From Mucilaginibacter celer (lineage in GTDB: Bacteria > Bacteroidota > Bacteroidia > Sphingobacteriales > Sphingobacteriaceae): DNA of 64,000 nt. Under the pieces are notes generated by a model that was given only the letters and a program-made list of their open reading frames with translations, was not told where the DNA came from and searched no databases. The stretch lies in the NCBI RefSeq assembly GCF_003576455.2, contig NZ_CP032869.1, positions 5,580,001-5,644,000 of the forward strand, given 5' to 3'. How positions within the stretch are numbered: position 1 is the stretch's first letter; every line of letters begins with the position of its first letter. Shown here one piece after another: positions 8,447-17,130 of the stretch. The translations under genes and the position numbers were made by a program.

Positions 8447-9498
8447 TATTTCCATCCGTTTTTGTATGCGTTAAAAAAAGCGTCCCAATAAGGGTCTTTA
8501 CTAAAGTAAGGCAGGGGTTTTTCCCGGCCGTTTTCTATCAGCGTACAGCCTTTTTGTTTTTCGGTAAAATGGCCGATAACAGTGGCAGGTATGTTATTTT
8601 CATTTAAGCGTTGCATTACGTTTCGGCTCCATTCTTCTTTTACGGCGATGACCATGGCGCCTGCACCGATGCAATAACGCGGATCGATATTGAACAACTG
8701 GCAAATCTGACTTTGTACCTCACCTATGGGCAGTAAGCCGCTATCTATAGTTACGCCATTGCCCGATGCTATGGCCATTTCATAAACCGCGCCCAGCACG
8801 CCTCCTTCGGTAACATCATGCATGGCCGTTACTTTATTAAAACGTTTTTCTACATCGGCAGCAGTGAGGCCGTCTTTTAACGACGATGTTTGATAAAACA
8901 GCTCACAGCCCCGGTTATAAATATCAGTTCCTAACTTGTTTTTAACTGTTTCGGGAAAACTCATAGCCAGTATGGCCGCCGATGACATGGCGCATTGTTT
9001 GGTAACAATTATTACATCACCCGGGCGGGCATTTTTACTCAGCAAAATATCGTTAACCGGCGCAGTAAGCAGCATGGTGCCGCCGCCCGCAATGGTTGAG
9101 TTTTGCCCTTCAATACTGCCGGTATGCCCGCCGGTAATGGCCACACCAATCTCATCGCAATAACGGTGGATGTGGTCCCAGTATATTATAAAATCATGCT
9201 CGCTTAAACCCGGTGGCAGGTTTAATACCATTTGTGCGTATTGTGGCGCAAAACCGGTAGTAGCCATATCATTGGCCATTAAATGCACCGAAAGCCAGGC
9301 CGATTCCTGCAAACCCAACGATGGGATAAGTGAAAGCGGATCGCTGGTAAGGGCCAGCCCCAGGCCGCCGGGCAGGTTTATTACGGATACATCAACACCG
9401 AAGGCCGGGCCACTTAAAACTTCGTTACGCTGCCGCCCCCGGCGGGGCAGGATGATGTGCTCAAAGCCCTCGCCGGTTATTTTTCCTGATAATGACAT
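8446..9498 (-). CDS. AIR synthase/HypE/ThiL superfamily protein
   Basis: The 350-residue protein has the PurM-like two-domain layout. GVDVSVINLPGGLGLALTSDPLSL, followed by LSVHLMANDMATTGFAPQYAQM, is the N-terminal nucleotide-binding half. The central GGHTGSIEGQNSTIAGGGTML and MHDVTEGGVLGAVYEMA belong to the C-terminal half. The TSDP and DVTEGG motifs are closer to HypE/AIR-synthase-related proteins than to classical thiamine-monophosphate kinase. Superfamily members use ATP to phosphorylate or activate a substrate. It lies 9 bases after the methyltransferase gene and is coupled to the ThiE-like gene by a TAATG overlap, under a TPP riboswitch, so a ThiL-like kinase or a related thiamine-salvage step is plausible. 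Confidence 0.75.
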   Translation of the reverse strand: MSLSGKITGEGFEHIILPRRGRQRNEVLSGPAFGVDVSVINLPGGLGLALTSDPLSLIPSLGLQESAWLSVHLMANDMATTGFAPQYAQMVLNLPPGLSEHDFIIYWDHIHRYCDEIGVAITGGHTGSIEGQNSTIAGGGTMLLTAPVNDILLSKNARPGDVIIVTKQCAMSSAAILAMSFPETVKNKLGTDIYNRGCELFYQTSSLKDGLTAADVEKRFNKVTAMHDVTEGGVLGAVYEMAIASGNGVTIDSGLLPIGEVQSQICQLFNIDPRYCIGAGAMVIAVKEEWSRNVMQRLNENNIPATVIGHFTEKQKGCTLIENGREKPLPYFSKDPYWDAFFNAYKNGWK

Positions 9499-9507
9499 CG
9501 GCTGGTA

Positions 9508-10221
9508 TTAATCAAGAAATTTAACATACAGGCCAAAAAAATCGCCGGCAGGCACACTCCATTGCTGCACCGGGAACCATGCGGGTAGGCCGGTGCAGGT
9601 CCACTCCAGGCTGTACCTGCGGCCTTTTAACGCTTCGTGAATTATTTTGGTAAGCATGGCCGGGGTATAAAAAGTGGCAGTAACGTAAAACGGGTTTTTG
9701 CCAAACATCTGCTGTACCCGGCGGCGTAGCACCTTGGGCGAGTTGCGGTTCATCATCCCGAAAGCAATACCGTGCCTGCTCACACGTGCCGCCTCGCGGA
9801 TCACCTGTACCGGGTCGCGGTAATACTCAAACGTGGTAATAAAGGCAACGGCATCAAAAGTATCATCCTTAAAAGGCATAAAGTGCGAATCGGCGTTTAC
9901 CAAATCGCCTTTAAAAAGATGCACCGCCTGGCCAAGCATAAAAGGCGAGAGATCGCCGCCGGTGGCGTCGATGCCAATTTCGTGCCACCAACGGGTAAAC
10001 CGGGTGGTGCCGCAGCCAAACTCCAGTAGTTCTTTAACGCGCGTATCGGTGGCCAGTAATTGGGTCATTACCTTTTTTTGCCATACTTCGGCGCGTTTGT
10101 AGCGGCCTTCGTACCATTGCTCGTAGGTATCGGTGTGTTCGCGGTTAAAAAACCACTCTTTGCGCCCCTGCCAGTTACTGAGGCTTTTGGTTACCAGGCC
10201 AAAGTTGTTTTGGGTTTCCAT
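9508..10221 (-). CDS. class I SAM-dependent methyltransferase, first gene of the TPP-riboswitch operon
   Basis: The product has 237 residues. Motif I is LLEFGCGTTRFTRWW (about residues 65-79), with the acidic GGDLSPFML loop and DDTFDAVAFITTFEYYRDP as motifs II-III, all of the Methyltransf_11 type. The substrate is not known. Its start lies about 20 bases beyond the T-run of the riboswitch terminator, so its expression should fall when TPP is plentiful. The same operon ends with a Trm112-like protein, a class known to stabilise methyltransferases. I know of no established thiamine pathway step needing this enzyme, which makes the operon notable. Confidence 0.85.
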   Translation of the reverse strand: METQNNFGLVTKSLSNWQGRKEWFFNREHTDTYEQWYEGRYKRAEVWQKKVMTQLLATDTRVKELLEFGCGTTRFTRWWHEIGIDATGGDLSPFMLGQAVHLFKGDLVNADSHFMPFKDDTFDAVAFITTFEYYRDPVQVIREAARVSRHGIAFGMMNRNSPKVLRRRVQQMFGKNPFYVTATFYTPAMLTKIIHEALKGRRYSLEWTCTGLPAWFPVQQWSVPAGDFFGLYVKFLD

Positions 10222-10239
10222 GTTTTTAGTTCATTAAAT

Positions 10240-10285
10240 AAAAAAGCCTTGTTAATGCACGGGCGTACCGGTACAGAAACAAGGC
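10240..10285 (-). terminator. riboswitch expression-platform terminator
   Basis: On the minus strand GCCTTGTT (10285-10278) pairs with AACAAGGC (10253-10246) in an 8-bp stem followed directly by six T (10245-10240). It lies about 48 bases after the TPP aptamer and before the ATG at 10221, so ligand-dependent premature termination is likely. Confidence 0.8.
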
Positions 10286-10333
10286 CATGTATCAATAAAC
10301 AGCAAATGCCGAAAACCAACCAATTAAGCCAGT

Positions 10334-10416
10334 GCATCCCTACGCCGGTATTATCCGTGTCAGGTTGTGCGGGTATTATCTCAGCCTTAACCATGCGGTT
10401 AAAGCACCCCGTGCTA
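10334..10416 (-). ncRNA. TPP riboswitch (THI element)
   Basis: Read on the minus strand the segment contains the conserved blocks of the thiamine pyrophosphate aptamer in order: CGGGGTGC, GGCTGAGATAATACCC, ACCTGA, GGATAATACCGGCGTAGGGA. The variable P3 hairpin between the first two blocks (TTTAACCGCATGGTTAA) is short and can pair. This is a close match to the E. coli thiM-type aptamer. It controls the operon 10221-7540 through the terminator at 10240-10285. Confidence 0.95.
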
Positions 10417-10624
10417 TATAAAACGAAGGTAGTTTATTTAATGTAAAAACTAATAACACATACAGGATAAAACTAAAAAGTATTTGAAAATGGAATGATG
10501 TGGTAATTAATATCAGTTTACCTGAATAATATTATCAATAAATTATTTATATCTTTAAATAAGCAAGCTGCTTTTTAGTTTTCTTCAACATAAGCAACTG
10601 TGCATCAAGCCTAAAAACATTATC

Positions 10625-11791
10625 ATGAATACCATAGCCAATAAAACACATGAGCCCAAAAGTCAATCGGCCGCAATAAAACAATCGCCAAAAATTGAGG
10701 GAAAATTTGCTTTGCCGCTTATTGATAACCGTGCGACCTCGGTTGCACAGGCAAAAAGACTTGAAAAACAGGTGCCGGTAAACCCTGTTTTGCAACGTGT
10801 TTTTGACCCATCGTTGGATATTGCTACTGTTGAGCACTTTGCCGGGCAGTTTGCCGAGCAGCTAAAGGGATTTAAATTTTCAGAAAAAAGTACACTGTTT
10901 AATGATATAAAAAAATCGGGCGAGGTTTATAACCGCGAAAACATTATTGCCTGGCTTGAGGCAAAGAAAAAGCCTGAAGCCCCCGCCGTTGGGGTTGCAG
11001 TGCCCTTCGCTGTCCCACCCCCTGCTGCAGTTACGCATGCATTAAAAGGAAAAACCATGGCGCGGATGGAGCATCCTGTATGGGCCGATATTGAACCACT
11101 ATTGGCCGGTTACGGCATTATTACCGATACCGATAAGGAAAAAGTGAAAAATAAAATAGTCTCAACCGAAGCAGATCCGAGGATTCTGATTCGCGGCATA
11201 CCCGATTTGATTGAAAAAGCAACCGGGGTACAGGCATCAACAACCGCTGCCAATATCCGCGCCACTAATGCAGCAGCTGCGCCCGATATAACTGTGCATC
11301 ACCAAACGGTAACAGTTGGCCGTGGTGATACCCGCCGTCCGGATGTGATTAAACAACAGGGCGGCTTATACGGCTGGGATCCGGGCGTAGTAACTATCGA
11401 ACATGCACGCGCCATTGTAAACAAAGTTAGCGCGATGGCTCCCGAGGCACAAAAAGCCTGGGCTAATGCATGGAAACGGCCAACACCACCACCCGAAGAG
11501 CGAAACCCATGGGTAGCAACAGGAAAAGGTGATGCCCAAAAAAATGCCGATAGTGTTTATGTGAGTACCATTCCGCTTAAGTTTACACCTATCGGGGGCC
11601 ACGGCATGCACGTTGGCACCGACACAGGCAGCGTTGGCACAGCAAATGTGATAGGTGTACAGCTCGACCCGCAAGGCAATGGGGCCGGGGATGAGATCCT
11701 GGTACTAACAGGGATCCCCTGGAAATACATAAGCACCTGGAATGGCGAGGATAAAGACGTAGCCGCAGCAGCCGAAGCGGCGAAACACTAA
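10625..11791 (+). CDS. putative ADP-ribosyltransferase toxin: eCIS-type N-terminal motif plus cholera/heat-labile enterotoxin A-like domain
   Basis: The protein has 388 residues and no signal peptide. Residues 28-59 (FALPLIDNRATSVAQ ... PVLQRV) resemble the DNRP..xxQ leader common in effectors of extracellular contractile injection systems and DUF4157 toxins. Residues 233-251 (RGDTRRPDVIKQQGGLYGW) align with RADSRPPDEIKQSGGL of cholera toxin A. Further on, VYVST (311-315) matches GYVSTS, and DEILVLTGIPWKYISTW (356-372) matches EQEVSALGGIPYSQIYGW, putting Glu357 on the catalytic glutamate. The first Glu of the usual ExE pair is Gly355 here. A Pro/Ala linker (115-140) separates the two parts. 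No structural eCIS or immunity gene is visible nearby. A TATCTTTA box at 10550-10557 may be its promoter. Confidence 0.7.
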   Translation: MNTIANKTHEPKSQSAAIKQSPKIEGKFALPLIDNRATSVAQAKRLEKQVPVNPVLQRVFDPSLDIATVEHFAGQFAEQLKGFKFSEKSTLFNDIKKSGEVYNRENIIAWLEAKKKPEAPAVGVAVPFAVPPPAAVTHALKGKTMARMEHPVWADIEPLLAGYGIITDTDKEKVKNKIVSTEADPRILIRGIPDLIEKATGVQASTTAANIRATNAAAAPDITVHHQTVTVGRGDTRRPDVIKQQGGLYGWDPGVVTIEHARAIVNKVSAMAPEAQKAWANAWKRPTPPPEERNPWVATGKGDAQKNADSVYVSTIPLKFTPIGGHGMHVGTDTGSVGTANVIGVQLDPQGNGAGDEILVLTGIPWKYISTWNGEDKDVAAAAEAAKH

Positions 11792-11840
11792 AATAAGCCC
11801 GATATTGCAGTGTTGTATTGCTGCAATACCGGACTAAAAA

Positions 11841-12140
11841 TCAGGCGGGCCTTACAAACTCTTTGGTTAGCGTAATGGTGCTGTTTACCGTTGTTTCCAT
11901 CCGCAGTTTTTTAAGCGGGGCATACTCCGGGTCGTTATAAAAAGCCATCGCTTCTTCTTCCGACCGAAACTTCAATATCGCATAGGTGCCGCGGCTTTCG
12001 CCTTCCAGGTTTTTACCACCGAAGTCGGCTACCAGCACTTCGGCATGGTGTTTAAGTATTACAGGCATAACGGCTTTGCCATAAGGCGCAAATTGTTCAG
12101 CATCAGCTACATCAAAGCTGAATATCATATAAGTGTTCAT
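11841..12140 (-). CDS. DUF1330 family protein
   Basis: The 99-residue protein follows the DUF1330 pattern: MIFSFDVADAEQFAPYGKAVMPVILKHHAEVLVADF, then GTYAILKFRSEEEAMAFYNDPEYAPLKKLR. These are small ferredoxin-like (dimeric alpha/beta barrel) proteins with no proven reaction. Length is normal. It follows the SnoaL-like gene by 28 bases on the same strand, so the two probably form one transcript. Confidence 0.8.
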   Translation of the reverse strand: MNTYMIFSFDVADAEQFAPYGKAVMPVILKHHAEVLVADFGGKNLEGESRGTYAILKFRSEEEAMAFYNDPEYAPLKKLRMETTVNSTITLTKEFVRPA

Positions 12141-12168
12141 AGCAGTGTTTTTAAAGTTGAATAAATAA

Positions 12169-12582
12169 TTAAGCTAAATGTGCTAACCCATCCGGAAACA
12201 TGGCTTTTGCTACTAAAGCCATATCCAAAGCTTCGCGGATCAGTTTGATCTTCCCGTTTTCGGCGACAACACGGCCCATATAAGTTTGCGGATAAGGCCT
12301 GCCGGTTGAGTTGGCTATGGCATCCACATCATATTCGCCAAAAGCCTGTTCAGGAGTATCAATATGGATACGGATATTTTGAAAGTGGAAATTGCCGAAC
12401 GTTTTAGACAGGTTTTTGAGGAAATTGTAGATCACCTCGCGGCCTTTCCATTGCCAGGGTAAACCTAAGCTTGCCAGGTAAGGGAGTTCAAATACGGCAT
12501 CATCGGCAAAAAGTTCGATAGCTATATCGGGGTTATTCACGTTTTCGAGGTAACCAAGTAATAATTCTTTAGCGGTTTTCAT
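12169..12582 (-). CDS. SnoaL-like (NTF2 superfamily) protein
   Basis: The 137-residue protein has the cone-shaped NTF2 pattern: an N-terminal helix (AKELLLGYLENVNNPDIAIELFADDAVFELPYL), WKGREVIYNFLKNLSKTF, and strands with YDVDAIANSTGRPYPQTYMGRVVAENGKI. Family members include ketosteroid isomerases and polyketide cyclases, but many are uncharacterised. It is likely co-transcribed with the DUF1330 gene downstream. The specific function is unknown. Confidence 0.75.
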   Translation of the reverse strand: MKTAKELLLGYLENVNNPDIAIELFADDAVFELPYLASLGLPWQWKGREVIYNFLKNLSKTFGNFHFQNIRIHIDTPEQAFGEYDVDAIANSTGRPYPQTYMGRVVAENGKIKLIREALDMALVAKAMFPDGLAHLA

Positions 12583-12779
12583 TTTGTTATTTTTTGTAGC
12601 TCTGTACGTTCATCGTTCAGAACAATACAAAGGTGCAGCAAGCCGAAAGCCTGTGCATTGATGTTTGGTAAGAAAGAAATTGATATTTATCAATGAAATT
12701 AATAACCTAACTGATAGTGTGTTAAGCGAATGTTAAGCAAAGGAGGTCCATTTTTACACTGCGGTGTTATAACTTATTG

Positions 12780-12787
12780 TACATTTG
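12780..12787 (+). promoter_or_regulatory. Bacteroidota -7 box (TACATTTG) before tRNA-fMet
   Basis: TACATTTG fits the TAnnTTTG consensus exactly and ends 15 bases before the tRNA, a good distance for a transcript starting just upstream of the mature 5' end. No clear TTG at -33 was seen. Confidence 0.55.
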
Positions 12788-12801
12788 CAACATCAAAACA
12801 G

Positions 12802-12874
<73 letters not shown>

Positions 12875-12886
12875 CAAAGTAAAAAA

Positions 12887-12915
12887 GCCTCAAGTCGAAA
12901 GATTTGAGGCTTTTT
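12887..12915 (+). terminator. terminator of tRNA-fMet
   Basis: GCCTCAA (12887-12893) pairs with TTGAGGC (12904-12910), followed by TTTTTG. Confidence 0.85.
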
Positions 12916-13018
12916 GCTTTTACAAACGCCCTGATTTGCTATTTATAACTTATAACACTTATACAGTGTTATTTATATTATATTTAACATTGTATGGCAT
13001 GAAATTGCTTATTCAGTT

Positions 13019-15289
13019 ATGATAGAAGATAAATATTGCGGCGCCGTACTGCGTGCGGCCCCAATGCCAACTATACTGTTAAAAGCAGATCATCCTGCCT
13101 ATACCATTGCTTTTGCAAATGAAGCCTATCTTACACTTGCAAAGTTAACCGAAGAAGAGATAGTTGGAAATGGCTTTGTAAACCTGTTTTACAGCCATTA
13201 TGCCAACGCGGATGAAATATTAGCTGTACTGCACCAGGTATTGCAGGATAAAGTGGCCCACAAGCATTCTGCTGTCAGATATGAACTTTCTGCTCCGGAA
13301 AACAGCGGTACCGTGGTCAAATATTTCGACATATTCAATACGCCATTATTAGGCGCAAACGGCGAAGTTGAGCTTATTATTCGTACTATTAATGATGTTA
13401 CCGATCTGGTTGTAACTCAACAAAACGAAAGAGCTATTTATCAAAACCTTGTAAAACACGAAAAGCTTTTAAGTGAATCGCAGCGGATAGCCAACATCGG
13501 TAACTGGGAAGTTGATGTGATAAATGATACCATCCTATGGTCGGATGTGTTGAAAGAGATTTACGAGGTACCGTTAAATTATCAGCCCACGTTTGAATCG
13601 TCACTTGCTTTTTACAAGAATGATAAATACAGGGAGATTATACAAATCTCTGTAAATGAAGCTATTGAGAAAAGCAATGTGTTTGATGCAGAACTGGAAA
13701 TAATTACAGTTGCAGGCAACAAACGCTGGCTCCGCAGCACAGGCAAGGCCGATGTAATTGAAGGGAAATGCGTACGGCTATACGGTGTAACACAGGATAT
13801 AACCAAATTTAAAAGCGTTGAAAAAGCATTAACTGAGTCGCGGAACCAGTACCAGGCCCTTATCGAATCGGTAGATGGAATAGTGTGGGAGGCTAATGCA
13901 ATGACATTTGAATTTACCTATATCAGCAATAAAATTCATGACCTGTTGGGCTATACACCTGAACAGTGGTTAAGCGACCCGAATTTTTGGGCAAATCATA
14001 TTTACCAGGACGACCGCGAGTGGGCTGTAACATTTTGTCAAAACCAAACAGAAAAGGTATCCGACCATGTTTTTGATTACCGGATGACCAAAGCCGATGG
14101 CAGCATTGTTTGGATAAAAGATTTTGTTTCGGTAATTGAGGAAGCCGGCAAGGCTAAATTATTGAGGGGCGTGATGATTGATTTTACCGAACCTAAATTA
14201 CTGGCAAGCCTTGATAACCTTGAAAAAAACGTGTTGGAGCTTATTGCGAATAAAGAGGAAGATCTGCACCAGATCCTCAATATTTATATGAGGGGGATTG
14301 AAAATTTATTGCCCAATATGAAGTGCTCGGCGTTGCAGATCAACAACAACAGGCTGTATACATTGGCAGCACCATCTTTACCAACAGAATTTATCAATGC
14401 GCTAAATAAACAGCCGATAGGCGAAGAGGCCGGCTCCTGCAGTGCGGCGGCTTATCGTAAAGAAAAGGTGATAGCGGCCGATATTTCGGTTGATCCCTTA
14501 TGGAAACATTTTAAGGATGAAGCTTTAAAACACAACCTCCGGTCGTGTTGGTCGTATCCAATTGTTAACAGCAATAACCAGGTAATTGCTGTATTTGGCA
14601 TGTATTACAATGATGTAAAGCTTTCGGGCGCGATGGAAATACTGGTAATAGAACGCGCGGTAGCTATTTTGAAGGTAATATTGGAAAACAGGGAGCGTGC
14701 CAGGGCTATTGAAGAAGCTACTATGCTCATTGCCCAAGGACAGGAACTGGCCAACTTTGGCAACTGGCAATGGGATATCAAAAATAATGTTGTTAAATGG
14801 TCTGATGTATTATACAATATTTACGGCGTCGACAAAAAAAACCACACAGCCACTTATGAAGGCTACCTGGCATTACTGCATCCGGACGACAGGGAGCCCA
14901 TACAAAACATTATACTTAACGCCCTACACACACGCAAAGACATTGTTTTTGAAGAAAGAATAATCCGGCCGAATGGAGAGATGAGGTATCTGAAATCGTG
15001 GGGAAGGGTATTTTGCGACGCCGACGGTGAGCCCGAAAAAATGATTGGCTCCTGCCTGGATATCACCACAGCTAAAATTGCCGAATCGAAACTATGGGAT
15101 ATTGCATGGATGCAATCACATTTAGTTCGGGCGCCATTGGTGCGCCTGATAGGCCTGGTAGATTTGCTGAAAGAAGAACGAATGAACAGCGGCGAAGAAC
15201 ACGAACTGCTTGATTTTATTATGACCACAGCGCGCGAGCTGGACAAAGTTGTTCAGGATATCTCGGATAAAACGGTAAACCAAAAGTAG
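13019..15289 (+). CDS. multi-PAS/GAF sensory protein with histidine-kinase dimerisation helix but no ATPase domain
   Basis: The 756-residue soluble protein contains an N-terminal PAS (residues ~8-130), two further PAS/PAC units (~150-265 and ~275-390; note GVTQDITKFKSVEKAL and GVMIDFTEPKLLASL), a GAF domain (~395-560) and a fourth PAS (~570-685, ending SCLDITTAKIAESKL). The last ~65 residues (AWMQSHLVRAPLVRLIGLVDLL) look like the phosphoacceptor helix of a HisKA domain, with His in QSHLVRAP. There is no N-box, DxGxG or other HATPase_c element before the stop. It may act as a sensor subunit for another kinase. No receiver gene is adjacent. Confidence 0.85.
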   Translation: MIEDKYCGAVLRAAPMPTILLKADHPAYTIAFANEAYLTLAKLTEEEIVGNGFVNLFYSHYANADEILAVLHQVLQDKVAHKHSAVRYELSAPENSGTVVKYFDIFNTPLLGANGEVELIIRTINDVTDLVVTQQNERAIYQNLVKHEKLLSESQRIANIGNWEVDVINDTILWSDVLKEIYEVPLNYQPTFESSLAFYKNDKYREIIQISVNEAIEKSNVFDAELEIITVAGNKRWLRSTGKADVIEGKCVRLYGVTQDITKFKSVEKALTESRNQYQALIESVDGIVWEANAMTFEFTYISNKIHDLLGYTPEQWLSDPNFWANHIYQDDREWAVTFCQNQTEKVSDHVFDYRMTKADGSIVWIKDFVSVIEEAGKAKLLRGVMIDFTEPKLLASLDNLEKNVLELIANKEEDLHQILNIYMRGIENLLPNMKCSALQINNNRLYTLAAPSLPTEFINALNKQPIGEEAGSCSAAAYRKEKVIAADISVDPLWKHFKDEALKHNLRSCWSYPIVNSNNQVIAVFGMYYNDVKLSGAMEILVIERAVAILKVILENRERARAIEEATMLIAQGQELANFGNWQWDIKNNVVKWSDVLYNIYGVDKKNHTATYEGYLALLHPDDREPIQNIILNALHTRKDIVFEERIIRPNGEMRYLKSWGRVFCDADGEPEKMIGSCLDITTAKIAESKLWDIAWMQSHLVRAPLVRLIGLVDLLKEERMNSGEEHELLDFIMTTARELDKVVQDISDKTVNQK

Positions 15290-15387
15290 GTTTTGTAAAG
15301 CGCTGTATCAGCAACTCCCCTATCCTGTTGCAGGTATCTATCAATGCCTGTATGGCAGGAGCATTTTAACAATGCCCCCACTCTACC

Positions 15388-15636
15388 TTATTTCAATCCC
15401 TTCTCTTTCACCAGCCTCTCCACCTCTTTATTCCTGATCTTATTTTTAGCCGCAATGGGCACATAAATCAACGGTAAAAAAGTAAGCAATCCAAATCCGT
15501 TTCTAACAGCACTATAAACAGCTACGCCTATCAAAAAACCAAAGATGGCGGCATCATAAATGTTATTGGTTTTGATTTTTTTGGCTTCCTGTAATAACTC
15601 TTCGTTGGTTAAATCGGCTAATTCTTTTTGTTTCAT
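15388..15636 (-). CDS. small two-helix membrane protein, unknown
   Basis: The 82-residue protein starts at MKQKELADLTNEELLQEAKK; an ATG six codons upstream (15654) is less likely because the Lys/Glu-rich start is the common form in related proteins. A helical charged N-terminus is followed by two hydrophobic stretches (IYDAAIFGFLIGVAVYSAVR and FGLLTFLPLIYVPIA) and a basic tail. I do not recognise a named family. Confidence 0.6.
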   Translation of the reverse strand: MKQKELADLTNEELLQEAKKIKTNNIYDAAIFGFLIGVAVYSAVRNGFGLLTFLPLIYVPIAAKNKIRNKEVERLVKEKGLK

Positions 15637-15762
15637 GGATGTGATAGTTAACATTAAAATGCCGGCAGCAGGTTGCAGGCTGCTATCCGGCTTACAAGTT
15701 TACTAAAAATCCTTCTGGCAGGCAGGATAAAACTCTTAAAGCTATCTAAGCACAATCACCTG

Positions 15763-16638
15763 TTACTTCAAAAACGCATTCAAATAACCCAATATCACAT
15801 CTGTTTGCATCATCAAACTCACATGCCCTTGTGCAGGTACAATGGCCAGGTGCGATTTGGGCATCGGGGCCATATCGGCAGCTACGCCGCCACCCAGCAG
15901 TTTATAGGTTTTGGCCAGTTCAACTTTATCTATCCCGTCGTTATCGCCGACTATGATCAGTACCGGCGCGGCGATCTTCGCGATATTGTCATCCCCAAAA
16001 TCAAATGGTTGCGAGGCGAAGGTTATCATTTGCTCTATAAACTTTGTCCATTTTGTTTTATCGGGTGCTACGGCATCGTAGGCAACATGCATCGGGGTTT
16101 TGTCGAAAAACTCGGGCTTGAAGGATTTGAAGGCGGCATTTATTTCGGGGTTCCAGCCGGTACTTTTATAGGTTGACGAAATGATCACCAGTTTTTTTAC
16201 CCTTTTAGGGCTTTGAATGGCAAACTTGTAAGCCACCGAACCGCCCATGCTGTAGCCCACCACATCGGCGCTGTCAATTTTCAGGTAATCCAGTACGCCT
16301 TCCACATCGCGGGCCATGTTGGCGTGGGTTAGCGGCCTGTCGGAATATGGGGTGCGGCCGTGGCCTTGCATTTCAAGGGCAATTACTTTCCTGGTTTTGG
16401 ATAATTGGGGGATAATTTCGGCCCAGTTTCCCTCAATGGTCATGAAAGCGCCGTGCAGCAAAACGATGGGTTTGCCCTCGCCATATACCTGGTAATAAAC
16501 CTTAATGCCGTTAACGGGCGCATAGCCGCTTTGCGCGGGCTTGCTTTGCTGAGCGTTTGATTGAAACATGGTTGTAAAAAACAAGGTTATAATTAATACC
16601 GGGCGCAGGATACCAGATTGTTTAAATACTTTTTTCAT
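15763..16638 (-). CDS. alpha/beta hydrolase, secreted
   Basis: The 291-residue product starts at 16638 with MKKVFKQSG and a signal peptide (cleavage near SNAQ, residue 30); an upstream ATG at 16680 would bury that signal. The hydrolase fold is plain: IVLLHGAF oxyanion strand (58-65), the nucleophile elbow GYSMGG with Ser130, the acid region VLIIVGDNDGID and the C-terminal His in AQGHVSLM. The family covers esterases, lipases and haloperoxidase-like enzymes. The substrate is unknown. It is a lone gene. Confidence 0.85.
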   Translation of the reverse strand: MKKVFKQSGILRPVLIITLFFTTMFQSNAQQSKPAQSGYAPVNGIKVYYQVYGEGKPIVLLHGAFMTIEGNWAEIIPQLSKTRKVIALEMQGHGRTPYSDRPLTHANMARDVEGVLDYLKIDSADVVGYSMGGSVAYKFAIQSPKRVKKLVIISSTYKSTGWNPEINAAFKSFKPEFFDKTPMHVAYDAVAPDKTKWTKFIEQMITFASQPFDFGDDNIAKIAAPVLIIVGDNDGIDKVELAKTYKLLGGGVAADMAPMPKSHLAIVPAQGHVSLMMQTDVILGYLNAFLK

Positions 16639-16818
16639 AATTGTTTTTAATTTGATTGATGATACAAATATCACCGGCATTTAAGCATTTGGTACTGTGT
16701 GGAAACGACATGTTAAGGGGTGAATAGCGACAAGGTGTTGCCGTTACATTTTCTCTAAATTACAATTAGTTTAACTTCCCACAGCAATCAGATAACTATT
16801 ACCTAAATTAGTGCTTCC

Positions 16819-17106
16819 ATGAAAACAATCTCCGACTTTAAAGCCTCATTAACCTCAGAACAAGCCCCCGGCGGCCTCTCCCCACAACTCCAGGCCCTCT
16901 GGTACGATGGTAAAGGCGATTGGCACCAGGCCCACGCCCAGGTTGATCATCTCAGCGACCGCCAATCGGCCTGGGTACATGCCTACCTGCACCGCAAAGA
17001 AGGCGACATCTGGAACGCCGACTACTGGTACAAACAGGCCAGGCAAACCAGGCCGGATATTTCATTAGATGAAGAATGGGAGCAGTTGGTGGCAGAGTTT
17101 ATATAG
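16819..17106 (+). CDS. small conserved hypothetical protein
   Basis: The protein has 95 residues. Its core, LQALWYDGKGDWHQAHAQVD followed by AWVHAYLHRKEGDIWNADYWYKQA, is a helical pattern that I recall from small hypothetical proteins in several bacterial phyla, resembling one and a half TPR-like helical hairpins. There is no signal peptide or membrane helix. Function is unknown. Confidence 0.7.
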   Translation: MKTISDFKASLTSEQAPGGLSPQLQALWYDGKGDWHQAHAQVDHLSDRQSAWVHAYLHRKEGDIWNADYWYKQARQTRPDISLDEEWEQLVAEFI

Positions 17107-17130
17107 CGTTAGCTTACACCATCTCTAAGT

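Noticed and set aside
10625..11791. Full contractile injection system locus around the toxin-like gene
   Set aside because: No tube, sheath, baseplate or AAA+ genes were seen nearby; only the effector-like leader supports the link.
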